Assembly (NCBI RefSeq): GCF_905171775.1
Contig: NC_053492.1
Span: 282,754,938 to 282,818,937, forward strand
Source: Rana temporaria
Lineage: Eukaryota > Chordata > Amphibia > Anura > Ranidae
Length of the DNA: 64,000 nucleotides
Reading direction: 5' to 3'
Shown here: in pieces, positions 11,215 through 21,599 of the stretch
Numbering within the stretch: position 1 is the first letter of the stretch
Layout of the letters: each line of letters starts with the position of its first letter
The notes under the pieces: model-generated
Database searches by the model: none
Told to the model about the DNA's origin: nothing
What the model saw: the letters and a program-made list of their open reading frames with translations, nothing else
Translations under genes and position numbers: made by a program

Positions 11215-11283
<69 letters not shown>

Positions 11284-11290
11284 TGGCCCC
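11208..11290. repeat. Poly(A)-(AT)n-poly(T) microsatellite
   Basis: A run of A, about 20 AT dinucleotides, then a run of T, inside the hAT element. It produces artificial open frames on both strands. Confidence 0.9.
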
Positions 11291-11722
11291 TTTAAGAAAG
11301 AAACTTAAAAAAAAAAAAATTTCTTTAATGGGTTGGGATTGAGCGCCGGCCACCATTTCCCTATGAAGCGCCGCGTCACTACAATCTAGACATGGCGCTT
11401 CATTTGCAGGCTTTTAGCTTGAATATGGGCGCATTGAAAAGCGCTGATATGCTTCCCGTGCCTCTCTATGAGCGCCGGGAGCATTACTACTGTGACTTCC
11501 GGCTATTCGTCTTACAGACGAAAATCAGAAATGACGTCACGCGGCACTTTCTCTGAAGTTCACACTGCCCGAGCGGAGTGAAGCTGGCGCTGCTAAGGTA
11601 AGCCAGCCAAGCCACACTCAGTTCAAAATGGATTTGATTTATCGCCCCATTAGGTCATCAGCGGACAGCGGTGCACTGCCTGATCCCCACCCATCCACCT
11701 TGGAGCCTGTTATTGTATTTAG

Positions 11723-11883
11723 ACTGCTGGGACTTGTAGTTCTCCATCATCTCCTGGGGCTCAGGTGCATGCAATCCACCCTCTATGGGACTACAAGTCC
11801 CAGCAGTGAGAAAAACTGAACAAATATGGTGGATTGCATGCACCTGAGCCCCAGGAGATGATGGAGAACTACAAGTCCCAGCA
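11723..11883. repeat. Inverted repeat inside the hAT element
   Basis: The left arm (ACTGCTGGGACTTGTAGTTC... to about 11780) is the reverse complement of the right arm (about 11826-11883, ending ...CTACAAGTCCCAGCAG), with a loop of about 45 bases. The outer GGGACTTGTAGT/ACTACAAGTCCC words recur in the 157-bp hAT MITEs at 38238 and 48745. Confidence 0.85.
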
Positions 11884-11924
11884 GGTTTTAATATAAAGCT
11901 CCGAGGTGGATGGATGTCTGGACA

Positions 11925-12240
11925 GTGACAATTGATGGGCACAGTGGTGATATTTGATGGGCACAGTGGTGACAATTGGTGGCACAGTGGTGACAATTGA
12001 TGGCACAGAGGTAACAATTGATGGCATGGCACAGTGGTGACAATTGATGGCACAGTGGTGACAATTGATGGCAAAGTGGTGACAATTGATGGCATGGCAA
12101 AGTGGTGACAATTGATGGCATGGCAAAGTGGTGACAAATGATGGCATAGTGGCTGTGTTTGATGGCATGGCACAGTGGTTGCGTTTTGATGGCACAGTGG
12201 CTGCGTTTGATGGCACAGTGGTGATAATTGATAGGCCGAG
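11925..12240. repeat. Minisatellite, unit like CAGTGGTGACAATTGATGGC
   Basis: Imperfect tandem units of about 17-26 bp with GGCACAGTGG and TGACAATTGATGG cores. The repeat keeps several frames open on the minus strand, producing His/Cys/Pro-rich pseudo-proteins that are not genes. Confidence 0.85.
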
Positions 12241-12659
12241 TGAGGCTGCAATTGTTTTTTTTTTGTTTGTTTTTTCGTTTGCACCCCCCCAAAAAATTTG
12301 AGCACCAGCCGCCACTGAAGCAAGCTATGAGACGGGAGCACTCGTTCTGGTAAAACTAGCGTTTGTAATGGAGATGGCACATTTCGTCACGATCTAACAG
12401 ACTGAAAAGCACGAAGACTGAAAAGCGCGAATCGTCTCTCACCAAACTTCTACTAACACGAAATCAGCAAAAGCAGCCCAAAAGGTTGCACCATCTGAAT
12501 GGAACTTCCCCTTTATAGTGCCGTCTTACGTGTTGTACATTACCGCGCTTTGCTTTTTACGATCGTGTGTATGCAAGGCAGGCTTGACAAGAATCGCGTC
12601 CAAAAAAACGTTGTTTCTTCTAGGACATTAAAAATGGTCGTGTGTACGCGGCATTAGAT

Positions 12660-13600
12660 TTTATTCCCCTTTGTTTCCTTCCCCATTTGTGCTCTCCCGT
12701 TTTTTCCCCTCCTCTTGCTTTTTCCCTCTTTTTCCATGTTTTTTTTTTTTTTTCTCGTTCAATTCCACACACTAATTTTCACACAATTTATTAACACTCC
12801 CTGTATACACAACTTTCTCTCTTCATTATAATTTTTGCACCCTCCTTCCTCTGCTTGGTGATGTTCAGCACCTTTCCCCTATACCCCATAGCCTTAGCTT
12901 GTAAGCAGTGACAGCTGGATCCTTCTCTCAGAGATCAAGCGCACTGATTACCATAGTGAGAGTAAACAGGCTGCACATGCACATGCTGCAAGCTGGGCCT
13001 TCTCTTTGACCGATCTAGCGCTGTAATAATTTTTTATGGGGCTTGTCTTTGACAGGAAAAAAATTATTGTTTTTAATTATCATTTATCAAAGTGATTTCC
13101 ATCATAATTTCGAAATAAAAGATATTAGTTGCTTGATTTTGACCAATGCCTAATCTTTTTAAAACAAGTTTTTATTTAGCATAGTTGTGACGTCTGGCCT
13201 GGGGCTGACTTTGAAGATAACTGGTTTATACAGTTTCAAACTTTTGTTTAATTTTCATCCAGCATAGCAAGAAGAATTACACTAACGTTTCTGTTAGAAA
13301 TGAGAAATACAGTGTCAACTCCCCACCCACAGGCTGCTGGTTGGACAATGAAGGAGCAGTAACCTTTTGTTTATTTCCTTTTTCCCCTTATTTCCTCTAA
13401 GCTGTTTTTGAACATGTGTATGCAACAAAGCTTTATCAGCATCTACTACTTTCCTTCCTTCTCTGAGTTCTGCTGTGCAGGGAATAACAGAGACTGAGAT
13501 CAAGATAGATTCGGGCACTTAAAAGTAAAAGTGCATTTTTAAGTCTGTGAAGGTTCCTATTTATTCAGGTTATGGTATAGTTGGTAAGAGGTTTCTAAAT
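12660..13600. other. Intergenic DNA, pyrimidine-rich start, no gene seen
   Basis: T/C-rich at 12660-12760, then ordinary AT-rich sequence. No exon or paired terminal repeat was recognised. A Kolobok/T2-like left end (TTAAAGGAGAAGTACAGC) begins at 13613 but its partner is missing. Confidence 0.4.
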
Positions 13601-13917
13601 GAACATACTGAATTAAAGGAGAAGTACAGCGAAGCTCGTTTGGCTGTACTTTTCCTGTGGATCACAGAAGTACATCAGAATCTCCAACAAAAATGTAGTC
13701 TGAATTTTAAATCGTAATTAAACAAATCGCGCATTTCTTTTGCTCCACATATGTGTCCCTTTTGGCCACCGCGGGGGTTCTTGTCTGGTCCCGCCCGCTG
13801 TACCCCTTTGGCGGACCCTTTTAGGTGAGCAATCTAACCTGTGGTTTTCCCCTTGTTTGTTTATACTGTTGTTTTTTAACCTATCATTGATGAACTGTTT
13901 AATTATTCCTAGATCTT

Positions 13918-13984
13918 CTCCTGATGAAGCGCTATAATCCGCGAAACTAGTTGAGATACTGTTACAACCCTCAACTCATCGCAA
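13918..13984 (+). ncRNA. Hammerhead-ribozyme-like motif (degenerate candidate)
   Basis: The conserved core order CTGATGA (13921-13927), a short stem II (GCG with CGC around CTATAATC), then GAAAC (13943-13947) is followed by a 7-bp stem III candidate, AGTTGAG with CTCAACT (13949-13955 and 13971-13977), and then CATC, where ATC could stand for the NUH cleavage triplet. Stem I pairing is poor and two positions next to the core in stem III mismatch, so an active ribozyme is doubtful. Penelope-like retroelements are known to carry hammerhead motifs, and a Penelope remnant lies at 55160. Covariance-model scoring would decide. Confidence 0.35.
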
Positions 13985-14099
13985 TGTCTTCCCCTTTTGG
14001 GGACCTCTGTTTTGGTGCCGTTGGATGGTTGTCACAATTTTAATTCTGTAACTGTCTTGTCTGTGCTCTGAAATAAAAATTTATCAACTTTTTTTATAT

Positions 14100-15960
14100 T
14101 CTTATTTTATTTTGTAACTCTGTATCGGTACCGCAATAGTCCTAACTGGCCCCTTATTCTCTTCTTGGCTCTTTGGTTCGGGGACCTTAGACCCAAGTAC
14201 CCTATATCTATTATTATTATGTTGATGTAAATTGCTTTATAGCTTGTTTTCGAACATTTGTATTAATAAAGAACTATAATAATTAATTTGTCTATATCAG
14301 TCTAATGTTTGTTTTGTAGTAACTATCCACTATTTGCTAAAGAAAAGATGATCATCTTAGGTGTCTTAAAAAGTCTTAAAATGTATTTTTGGCTTGTGAA
14401 GGGTTGACCGTCTTTACTTCCTTGTAGTATAAAGTATAAGCAGGCATTTAATAATTGCGTCTCTCCTGATTTCCATTGTTAAATAATATAAAAATGTTTC
14501 GGTATAAAAAACCTTTCATGTCTCCATAACATGATTGAATGCCTGTGATGTGTACAGATGTAGTTGAATAGGGATACTTTTGTTCCAGAGATTGCTGTAT
14601 TCCACTTCTGCGGTGAATGCTTTTTTTAGGTTCTGAATCATCTTATCAGATTATCTATTGGAGTCAGGGCTAGAGTTAAATAGTTTAATTCTCCATTGGG
14701 ATGCACAAATGCTGCTTTATCCCATGGAATACCACACCACATCTTGCATATACTGGTTTGGGATTGAAAACCATGGGTGACAAATGTTTTAACTGATAGG
14801 TTAACAAATTGTGATTTTTTTTTTAACAAAATAGATCATAATTTGCTAAAAATGTGTGTCCTTTAAAATCAAACAAATCCATGACTATTTTGTGTCTGGA
14901 CATGTAGTATCATGTGATCAAGTAACTTTTTGAATATTAGCCTTCTTCAGTATCTCTGGATGTGTCATTTTAGCATTCTGGCTTTCCTTTTCCCAAGCTT
15001 CACCCTACCTGCCACCAAAATTACATACTTCTTTGTTTCTTTTATTTTTAATATATAAATAACCAAAGAACACACATTTCATATACGGTATTGCAATTTG
15101 CCAATTCTTAGGGTGCATTCCTTTTATTATTTTAGACACATTATTAAAGCAATTACAAAATATAAATCTCCTCTATAGAGCTGCGCGTGTCAATAACATC
15201 CAATCCGATCCTATCCGCTAAATACAGACAGATGGAAATCCATTCCCCATATCTCATGTCTCGTGAATTGAATTTCAGACGGCTGTAAATGGACAGGCAG
15301 TCCGTTTACATCCAACTGCCCATAGAGGAGATCGAGCTGTGTCTGTGCATCATGCTCTGCATAAGCGGAGCGGACACGGACTAGCCATGCGCCTGCTCAG
15401 CGGGGATCAGTAGACAGATTCCTCGCTGAGCAGGTAGACTCCATGGGAAACCGCCCCTTGTCTAAGACCCCTATAAGTAAGTAACTAGTTGAGTGAGGGT
15501 TCTCACTCGAGGATATGAAGTGTATAATCTGTAGAACCACAGGTGAAAATAAAATGAAATAACAAATGCAGTCATCCTATTTTAAAACTGGTAATCTGAA
15601 ATGTATTACATTTTTGTTTTTGGGTTTAGATACACATTAAGGTTTCAGAGGATTATGTAGTCTACATATTCTCATCCAAAAGTAATTCTGTTTTATGTGT
15701 GCCTTTTTGTGTTGACTGTTAGAGAGAGCAATAACCATCAGTTTCCAGACCTATATGTCACAGTCAAGTCATATATCTGTTACTGAAGGAACACCCTGTA
15801 TTCTCACAGGAGCTTGATCAATGAGTGTTGACAGATTGGTGTTAAGTGGTTTATGATCATATTACACAGACTCCACTGATGTTATGGTGGAGTTTCTTTG
15901 TTGCAAATACACTTGCTAGCAGCTCTTTTTATTCTGTGCATATTTTTGCATTCTATGGAG
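14100..15960. other. Intergenic DNA without confident features
   Basis: Mostly AT-rich. A GC-richer block at about 15175-15465 may be an old repeat but shows no paired ends. A T2-like left end (TTAAAGGTGAAGTACCACC) starts at 15970. No coding region is supported. Confidence 0.4.
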
Positions 15961-15999
15961 CACTGGGCTTAAAGGTGAAGTACCACCCCAGAAAAGCCA

Positions 16000-17170
16000 C
16001 TGGATGTCTGGGCTCCTGTTCCTAATGTGGACGGTCACACTCTCCATCACACTATGAGGGTAAAAGAAGAATATCCAATGACCTGGAAAAATAGACAGAG
16101 CTAAGGGTTCTGTACCCTGCTTAGGGCAGGGTCCTAACTAATGGGGAGTGCACATGGGCCTATAAAAGTTGAAGGCCATCCTTGCCTCAAATGGCCAGTA
16201 GTTAACTGTTGGTGGCTGACGTTGGGGCCCAAAGTCTTTAGTGGAGTACTCAGAAGGTTTTTTTTAAAAATCCCAGCACAGCGGATAGAGCTCTCCAAAT
16301 AAATGAGTACCAAAGACCCCAGCAAGAGGGCAGCACTATCTCAGTAAATAGGAAGATGGGAAAGTTGGCAGCCAACAGCCATCTGAGCAGGACTGTTCTC
16401 TCCGCAGCAGCATAGTCCAATCACTCATTCTCTTTGGCCCTGTATATCTTTTCTGGGTTCTCCATGCTGTCTTCAAGTAATTCTAAGCCCCACCCCCACA
16501 CACACTTTAGAAGCACTGAACCTGAGATCCCCTCCTCTCCCTTTCCCACTCTTAGCTCAGGCTTTCAATTCTCTCAGCAGCCCAGCACCTGGGACTTGTA
16601 ATTACATCTCTCACTGATCAGGGCTACCTTCCTGTGATCATACTACATTTGGTGGAGTAGGCTTTCCTCTCAAGTGGTGGCATCCTTTTTTCCTGTGAGG
16701 AGATGGGCGGCTCCGGCCAGAACAGCAGCATACCACAGTCCTTCTTCCCGTCTCCCCTGGCCCAGATGTACAGCCCACAGTAGTCAGGGAGAGAGAAATT
16801 AAACCTTAATGATTGGCCAGGTGAAAAGCCTGCATCCTGTGTCTGCATTCAATCAAGCACTGCTGTCCAGCCCACACGGACGTGTCATTTGTTCTGTGAA
16901 TGAATGAATGAACTACAAGTACCGACATTCTTTGCGGCTGATGGAATGTAGTTCTCAGTGAACTACCAGGGCACTGTTGAGCACTCGACATAGTTAATTT
17001 ATTCTTTCTGTCAGTTTGTAACTGCCTGCCTATATGAGGTACAAGCTTACACTGGCAGTCTGCAGGAGCCTCGCATTGCACTTGCGATCTGCTGAATGCA
17101 GGTACAGTGCTTTCCAGGCTTCTACAAAAAAAAGTAAATACACATTTTTTTACCTTTCAAAGGGTGAACT
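16000..17170. other. Intergenic DNA without confident features
   Basis: Balanced-composition sequence with several short open frames on the minus strand, none with splice signals or recognisable protein motifs. Confidence 0.4.
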
Positions 17171-17182
17171 TGCCCTTTAAAG

Positions 17183-17675
17183 CAGTGGTCTACAAACTGT
17201 GGCCAGTGGGCCAGATGCGGATCTTTGCTTGCCTTTATCCAGCGCTTGAGACACATTTCTTTCCACTAAAACAAGGCTTTATTCCCCCCACTGACACCAA
17301 CAGCCTATAATTCCTCCATCTGACACCAGTGATGGAGCATAAATTCTTCCTCTGACACCAATGATGGGGCAACATTTCTGCCACTGACACCAATGATGGA
17401 ACACTATTCCTTCTATTGACACCAATGATGAGGTAGTATTCCTCCCACTGACATCAATGATAGGGACACTATTCCACCGGCTAATACCAATGATGGGGCA
17501 CTATTTTTCCTCCTACTGACCACAGGGGTGCAATGTATTTTTGTTTTTACTCCCACTGACCACCAAGCCTAAGGGCAATATCTACTTCCCATGGCTGCAG
17601 TGTGCCCCCCCCCCCCCCCCTTAAGTCTGAAAGACAGTAAACTGGCGGTTTGTTTAGAATGTTTGGAGACCCATG
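17183..17675. mobile_element. hAT-type MITE with internal minisatellite (493 bp)
   Basis: It begins CAGTGGTCTACAAACTGTGG and ends AATGTTTGGAGACCCATG, flanked by a perfect 8-bp duplication CTTTAAAG (17175-17182 and 17676-17683). Most of the interior is a tandem repeat of a unit like GACACCAATGATGGGGCACT. No protein is encoded. Confidence 0.85.
17285..17570. repeat. Minisatellite, unit like CTGACACCAATGATGGGGCA
   Basis: About 8 imperfect units, each roughly 30-37 bp (TGACACCAATGATGGGGCAC... TATTCCTCCCAC), inside the hAT element at 17183-17675. Confidence 0.85.
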
Positions 17676-17904
17676 CTTTAAAGAGTAACTCCTCTTTTGT
17701 TGAGAAAAAACAATCCCCTCTGAGTGATCTATGTACCTTGCAGGAATTTTAACAACTTTGTTGTAGATTCCTATTGCTGCTCTAAAGAAATAGCTTACTG
17801 TTAGACCACGTGGCTTGCATGAGTGTTTCTGAATGGGAGGGACTCAAAATTTGGAATCGGCTCTCGAAAGCAACGTACTAATGATCCAAAAATTGGCAGA
17901 CAAG

Positions 17905-18225
17905 TACCAGTTACACTTACCGGTAACGGATTTTCTAGGAAATCTTCCAGGACGGCACATCTGAGATGACGGTCCCACCTGACAGGAAACACAATCAACA
18001 ATAGAGTTTAAAAGGCCCCACCCTTCCCTCTGCCCCTCAGTTATGACACAGTATAGACCCACACCTGTGTCAGAGGGTACCTTCTGTGAATACAATATCA
18101 CCAACATTTAAGGGTGGGAAGTAGGCCTGCCGTCCTGGAAGATTTCCTAGAAAATCCGTTACCGGTAAGTCATCTTCCAGGACGGCACACCTGAGACGAT
18201 AAGCAAGAAGTTCAGGCCTACCTTA
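17905..18225 (-). repeat. DIRS terminal region with inverted repeat
   Basis: TTACCGGTAACGGATTTTCT...ATCTTCCAGGACGGCAC (17917-17958) is repeated inverted at about 18130-18170 (GCCGTCCTGGAAGATTTCC... ending CCGTTACCGGTAA), and a further AGTCATCTTCCAGGACGGCAC follows at 18166-18187. It lies just downstream of the minus-strand recombinase frame, where DIRS elements carry their terminal and internal complementary repeats. The outer limit at about 17905 is approximate. Confidence 0.65.
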
Positions 18226-19993
18226 GGGTGGGATCACCGCCTGTAGGACCTTCCTGACGAATGCCAAGTCCTGAGGGGACAACAGGTCCACTCTGTAGTG
18301 CCTCAGAAAAGTATTTTGGCTTGTCCAAGTTGCTGCTCTGCAGATCTGATCAATCGAAGCACTTGCCCTCTCTGCCCAGAAGGTCGCCAGAGATCTGGTT
18401 GAGTGAGCTTTAATGTGAGCTGGAACGGGTTTTCCTGACTGTTCATAAGCTACTGCGATAGTTTGTTTAATCCACCTGGCTATCGTAGGTTTAGAAGCTT
18501 CAAGCCCTTTCTTTTGACCGGAGAAATTAATTAACAAATGATTTGATCTCCTGAACTCACTCACTCTGTCTAAATAGGTTAGAAGACACCTTCTAACATC
18601 TAATAAATGAAACTTTGCCTCTTTGTCATTTTTTGGGTTCTGACAAAAGGAGGGGAGAACAATCTCCTGTGACCTGTGAAATTCAGAAGTCACCTTCGGC
18701 AAATATAAAGGATCCTGTCTGAGGATTACCCTATCCTCTAGAAGAAACAAAAAGGGCTCTTTAATAGTCAGAGCTTGTAGGTTACTAACCCTTCTGGCTG
18801 TCGTAATTGCCAGAATGAAAGCCATCTTAAGTGAAAGAAATTTAACAGAAATTTGAGCCACCGGCTCAAAAGTCTCCTTGGTTAGAGCATCTAGTACCAG
18901 TGATAAATCCCAAGGAGGAAACCTGATTGTCTTTATCAGGGTTACCCTTTCCCTGGCTGTTAGAAATCTTTTTATCAGAGGGTTCAGGGCCAGTCTTTGG
19001 TCAAAGAATACTGATAAGGCTGCCACCTGAACCCTAAGGGGCAGATTCTCGTAGATCGCTGCATCTCTGCGGCGGCGTAACGTATCTCATTTACGCTACG
19101 CCGCCGCAAGTTTTACGGGCAATTGCTTGATTCACAAAGCACTTGCCTGTAAAGTTGCGGCGGTGTAGCGTAAATCCCCCGGCGCAAGCCCGCCTAATTC
19201 AAATGATCCGGGTAGGGGGCGTGAATCATTTAAATTAGGCGCGTTCACGCCCCGAACGTACTGCGCATGCGCCGTCCCTAAAATTTCCCGACGTGCATTG
19301 CGCTAAATGACGTCGCAAGGACGTCATTGGTTTCAACGTTAACGTAAATGGCGTCCAGCGCCATTCACGGACGACTTACGCAAACTACGTACATTTTCAA
19401 ATTTCGACGCGGGAACGACAGCCATACTTAACATTGACTGCGCCTCATATACCCAGGGGCAACTTTACGTGTCGCAAATCTAACGTAAACATCGTAACTT
19501 CACTGCGTCGACCGCGCGTACGTTCGGGAATGCGCATATTTTGCTAATTTGCATACTCGATCGGGAAAAACGACGAAGGCGACACCTAGCGGTGAAAAAA
19601 AAATTGCATTTAAGATCCGACAGTGTAAGAGCCTTACGCCTGTCGGATCTAATGGTTATCTATGTGTAACTGATTCTAAGAATCAGTCGCATAGATAAGA
19701 CGGCCCAGATTAGGACTTACGACGGCGCACATGGCGTTGCGCCGTCGTAAGCCCTTTCAGAATCTGGGCCTAAGTGTACTTACTGCCAAGCCCTGGTCAA
19801 CTCCCTCTTGGAGAAAATCCAGGACCATCGGAATTGTTTGGAGAGGACCTTCTCTAGGCTGAGCCCAGCGAGAGAAGACTTTCCAAACTTTTGCATATAT
19901 TTTCCTGGTGACTGGCTTTCTACTCTGCAGGAGTGTGTCAATCACCTTTTCCGAGCAACCACTCCGCCTGAGGATCTCCCTCTCAAATACCAT
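18223..19993 (-). pseudogene. DIRS-type tyrosine recombinase, interrupted by an insertion
   Basis: Two minus-strand frames form one tyrosine recombinase. 19774-19993 encodes the N-terminal DNA-binding part (KVIDTLLQSRKPVTRKIYAK) and 18223-19035 the catalytic domain. Numbered within the 267-codon downstream frame, the catalytic signature is visible: Arg78/79 in TTARRVSNLQAL, His208 and Arg211 in AHSTRSLATFW, Trp234, and Tyr244 in FLRHYRVD. The enzyme would integrate a circular DNA copy of a DIRS retrotransposon by site-specific recombination, in place of an integrase. A 733-bp Harbinger-like element with its TAA duplication sits between the halves (19038-19770); without it the two parts are in the same frame and I see no other stop. 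So the gene was probably intact when the insertion hit it. The order after the RNase H region (20250-20960) fits DIRS. Confidence 0.88.
19038..19770. mobile_element. PIF/Harbinger-like non-autonomous element, copy 5, inside the DIRS recombinase (733 bp)
   Basis: The ends are GGGGCAGATTCTCG and TTTCAGAATCTGGGCC, flanked by TAA on both sides (19035-19037 and 19771-19773; TAAG may extend it). The interior carries the family's CpG-dense words (CCCGACGTGCATTGCGCTAA, TTACGCAAACTACGTA). It disrupts the recombinase frame, dating the insertion after the DIRS element. Confidence 0.85.
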
Positions 19994-20960
19994 GCCGTCA
20001 GGGAGAGAAAACCTGGATCGGGATGTAACACTGGTCCCTGGGAGAGGAGATCACGTCTGGACGGGAGATGCAACGGAGGAGCCATCGACCACCTTCTCAG
20101 TGAGGGAAACCATGCTCGCTTCGGCCACCAGGGTGCGATCAGGATAAGGTATCCTTTCGTCCTGGATAACTTTTGTAGAACCCTGGGGATGAGTGCCAGA
20201 GGAGGGAAGTCATAAGCTAGGGTGAACTCCCATTCCTGTAGCAGTGCATCTATCCCATAGGCGTCCTGCTCCCTGGTGAGAGAGAAGTAATGTACCTGTG
20301 GACTTTCCTGTTCTGTTTGCGGGCAAATAAATCTATCTCTGGTCTGCCAAAATGTTGGCTTACCAGAGAAAAAACCTCGTTGTTCAGCTCCCACTCTCCC
20401 TGATGAATGGGCTGCCTGCTGAGGAAGTCCACCTGAATATTGAGGGACCCTCTCACATGTACCGCCGAAACTGAGAGAATGTTTTTCTCCAAGTCCCCCA
20501 GGATCTCCTGGGTCAGTTTCATCAGTCTGCTGGACCTTGTTCCCCCCTGATGATTTAGGTAGGACACAGCTACTGCATTGTCCGAGAGGATTTGTACTTC
20601 TCTTCCTTGGACCTGGTCCTTGAAGAAGTTCAGGGCTTTTCCGACTGCTAACAGCTTCCTGAAATTGGAGGAGGCTTTGCTCTGCTCCCAGTCCCAAGGG
20701 CCCTGGGCAAAGAGATCTCCTATATGAGCTCCCCAGACCCAAGCGCTTGCGTCTGTGGTCAGAATAAATGGATTCTGTTGGGTCCAGGCCCGCCCTACTG
20801 AAAGGTTGTCTGCGTTTAGCCACCAGTCTAGGGAGTTCCTTGACTCTTCTGAAAGGGACACTGTCATGTCCAGGGATTCTCTTTTCCCGTCCCAGGAGGA
20901 GAGAAGGAATCCCTGAAGTTCCCGAGAATGGAATTGGGCCCAGTGAACCGCTATTGTCTA
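19994..20960 (-). pseudogene. DIRS pol fragment: RNase H and C-terminal region
   Basis: Reading the minus strand from 20960, the frame shows the end of the RT/RNase H polyprotein: FILTTDASAWVWGAHIGD (RNase H first acidic site, TDAS), SSNFRKLLAV, ILSDNAVAVSYLNHQGGT (third acidic site, SDN), then HVRGSLNIQVDFLSRQP and RPEIDLFARKQNRKV. RNase H would remove the RNA strand during reverse transcription. At about 20265-20285 the reading shifts to another frame that continues with typical DIRS text (DALLQEWEFTLAYDFPPLAL, LILIAPWWPKRAWFP), so there is at least one frameshift. The reverse transcriptase domain proper is missing: homology stops at 20960, where a short TA-MITE derivative begins. It runs toward the recombinase downstream. 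Confidence 0.85.
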
Positions 20961-21011
20961 ATGCTGCGTACACACTAATGCCGCAGTAAATCCGATCATG
21001 TGTATGAGGCT
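20961..21011. mobile_element. Miniature TA-MITE derivative (51 bp)
   Basis: ATGCTGCGTACACACTAATG at the left and GATCATGTGTATGAGGC at the right are TA-MITE-type ends facing each other with almost no interior. It marks the upstream end of the DIRS fragment. Confidence 0.5.
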
Positions 21012-21310
21012 TAAAGCGGAGCTCCACCCAAAAATTTAACTTCTGCTTTTCGGAATCCCCCCCCTCCAGTGTTACATTTTGCACCTTTCAGGGGGAGGGG
21101 GGAGCAGATACCTGTCTAATACAGGTATTTTGCTCTCACTTCCGGGCATAGATATCCGAGCCACCTGCAGCTATCTACGCCACTTCTGGCACCTCCTCCC
21201 CCCACTGTCTTCTGGGAGACACGCAGGTCCCAGAAGACATCAGGGACCAGTGGGGTCACGCATTCGCAGTAGGGAACCAGGAAGTGAAGCTGGAGGGCTT
21301 CACTTCCTGA
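21012..21310 (+). mobile_element. Kolobok/T2-like end fragment
   Basis: TTAAAGCGGAGCTCCACCC at 21012 is the terminal motif of T2/Kolobok-type elements, which use TTAA targets. The matching right end was not found before the MITE at about 21319, so the extent is unknown. Confidence 0.45.
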
Positions 21311-21319
21311 TTGCCTGAG

Positions 21320-21588
21320 AGCCGGTTCACACTGGGGCAAATCGTCAGGCAAAACAGCCGCCTGACAAGTCGCGTCCCATTCTATTCAATAGAACCGTTC
21401 TAAGTCGGAGCGACGCAAGTCGCTCCAACTTAGAAAAAGGTTCTTGTACAACTTTGGGGGCAACTCGGGGCGACCTGCATAGACTTCTATACAGAAGTCA
21501 TTTTGCAAGTCACCTCTGAAGTCATCTTCAGGACGCCTTGCCGAGTCGCCCCCGAAGTCGTGCCGCCCCAGTGTGAACCGGCTCTTAC
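21320..21588. mobile_element. MITE with 21-bp perfect terminal inverted repeats
   Basis: AGAGCCGGTTCACACTGGGG (left, from 21318) is matched by the reverse complement at the right, CCCCAGTGTGAACCGGCTCT (ending about 21586). The interior is GC-rich and self-complementary (CAAGTCGC, GCGACTTG). A clear target duplication is not seen. The ends resemble the other TTCACACTGG elements. Confidence 0.7.
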
Positions 21589-21599
21589 CGAAAAAGACG

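Larger units (their letters stand above)
11156..12317. mobile_element. hAT-type non-autonomous element nested in a TA-MITE (1162 bp)
   Basis: It begins CAGTGGCGGC and ends GCCGCCACTG, and is flanked by the perfect 8-bp duplication AAGCAAGC (11148-11155 and 12318-12325). Eight-base duplications and CA-G ends are typical of hAT transposons. The interior is patchwork: a poly(A)/(AT)n run, an inverted repeat of about 57 bp per arm (11723-11780 with 11826-11883), and a minisatellite (11925-12240). No transposase is present. A fragment of the same family lies at 28709-28900. Confidence 0.88.
10951..12654. mobile_element. TA-target MITE carrying a nested hAT element
   Basis: The left end ATGCCGCATACACATGACC and right end GGTCGTGTGTACGCGGCAT are inverted repeats of the same family as 3866-4343. 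The interior word CTCAGAAGCAAG at 11143-11154 continues as CTATGAGACGGGAGCACTCG at 12325, exactly as in the uninterrupted copy (CTCAGAAGCAAGTTATGAG at 4020). The 1162 bp between are a hAT element. Removing it leaves a MITE of roughly 530 bp. Confidence 0.82.

Noticed and set aside
11658..12380. 240-, 148- and 134-codon overlapping minus-strand frames, His/Cys/Pro-rich, at first sight zinc-finger-like
   Set aside because: They come from the CAGTGGTGACAATTGATGGC minisatellite read in three frames; the Cys/His spacing is a by-product of the repeat.
20768..20989. Plus-strand frames over the DIRS pol region
   Set aside because: Antisense shadows of the minus-strand RNase H frame.
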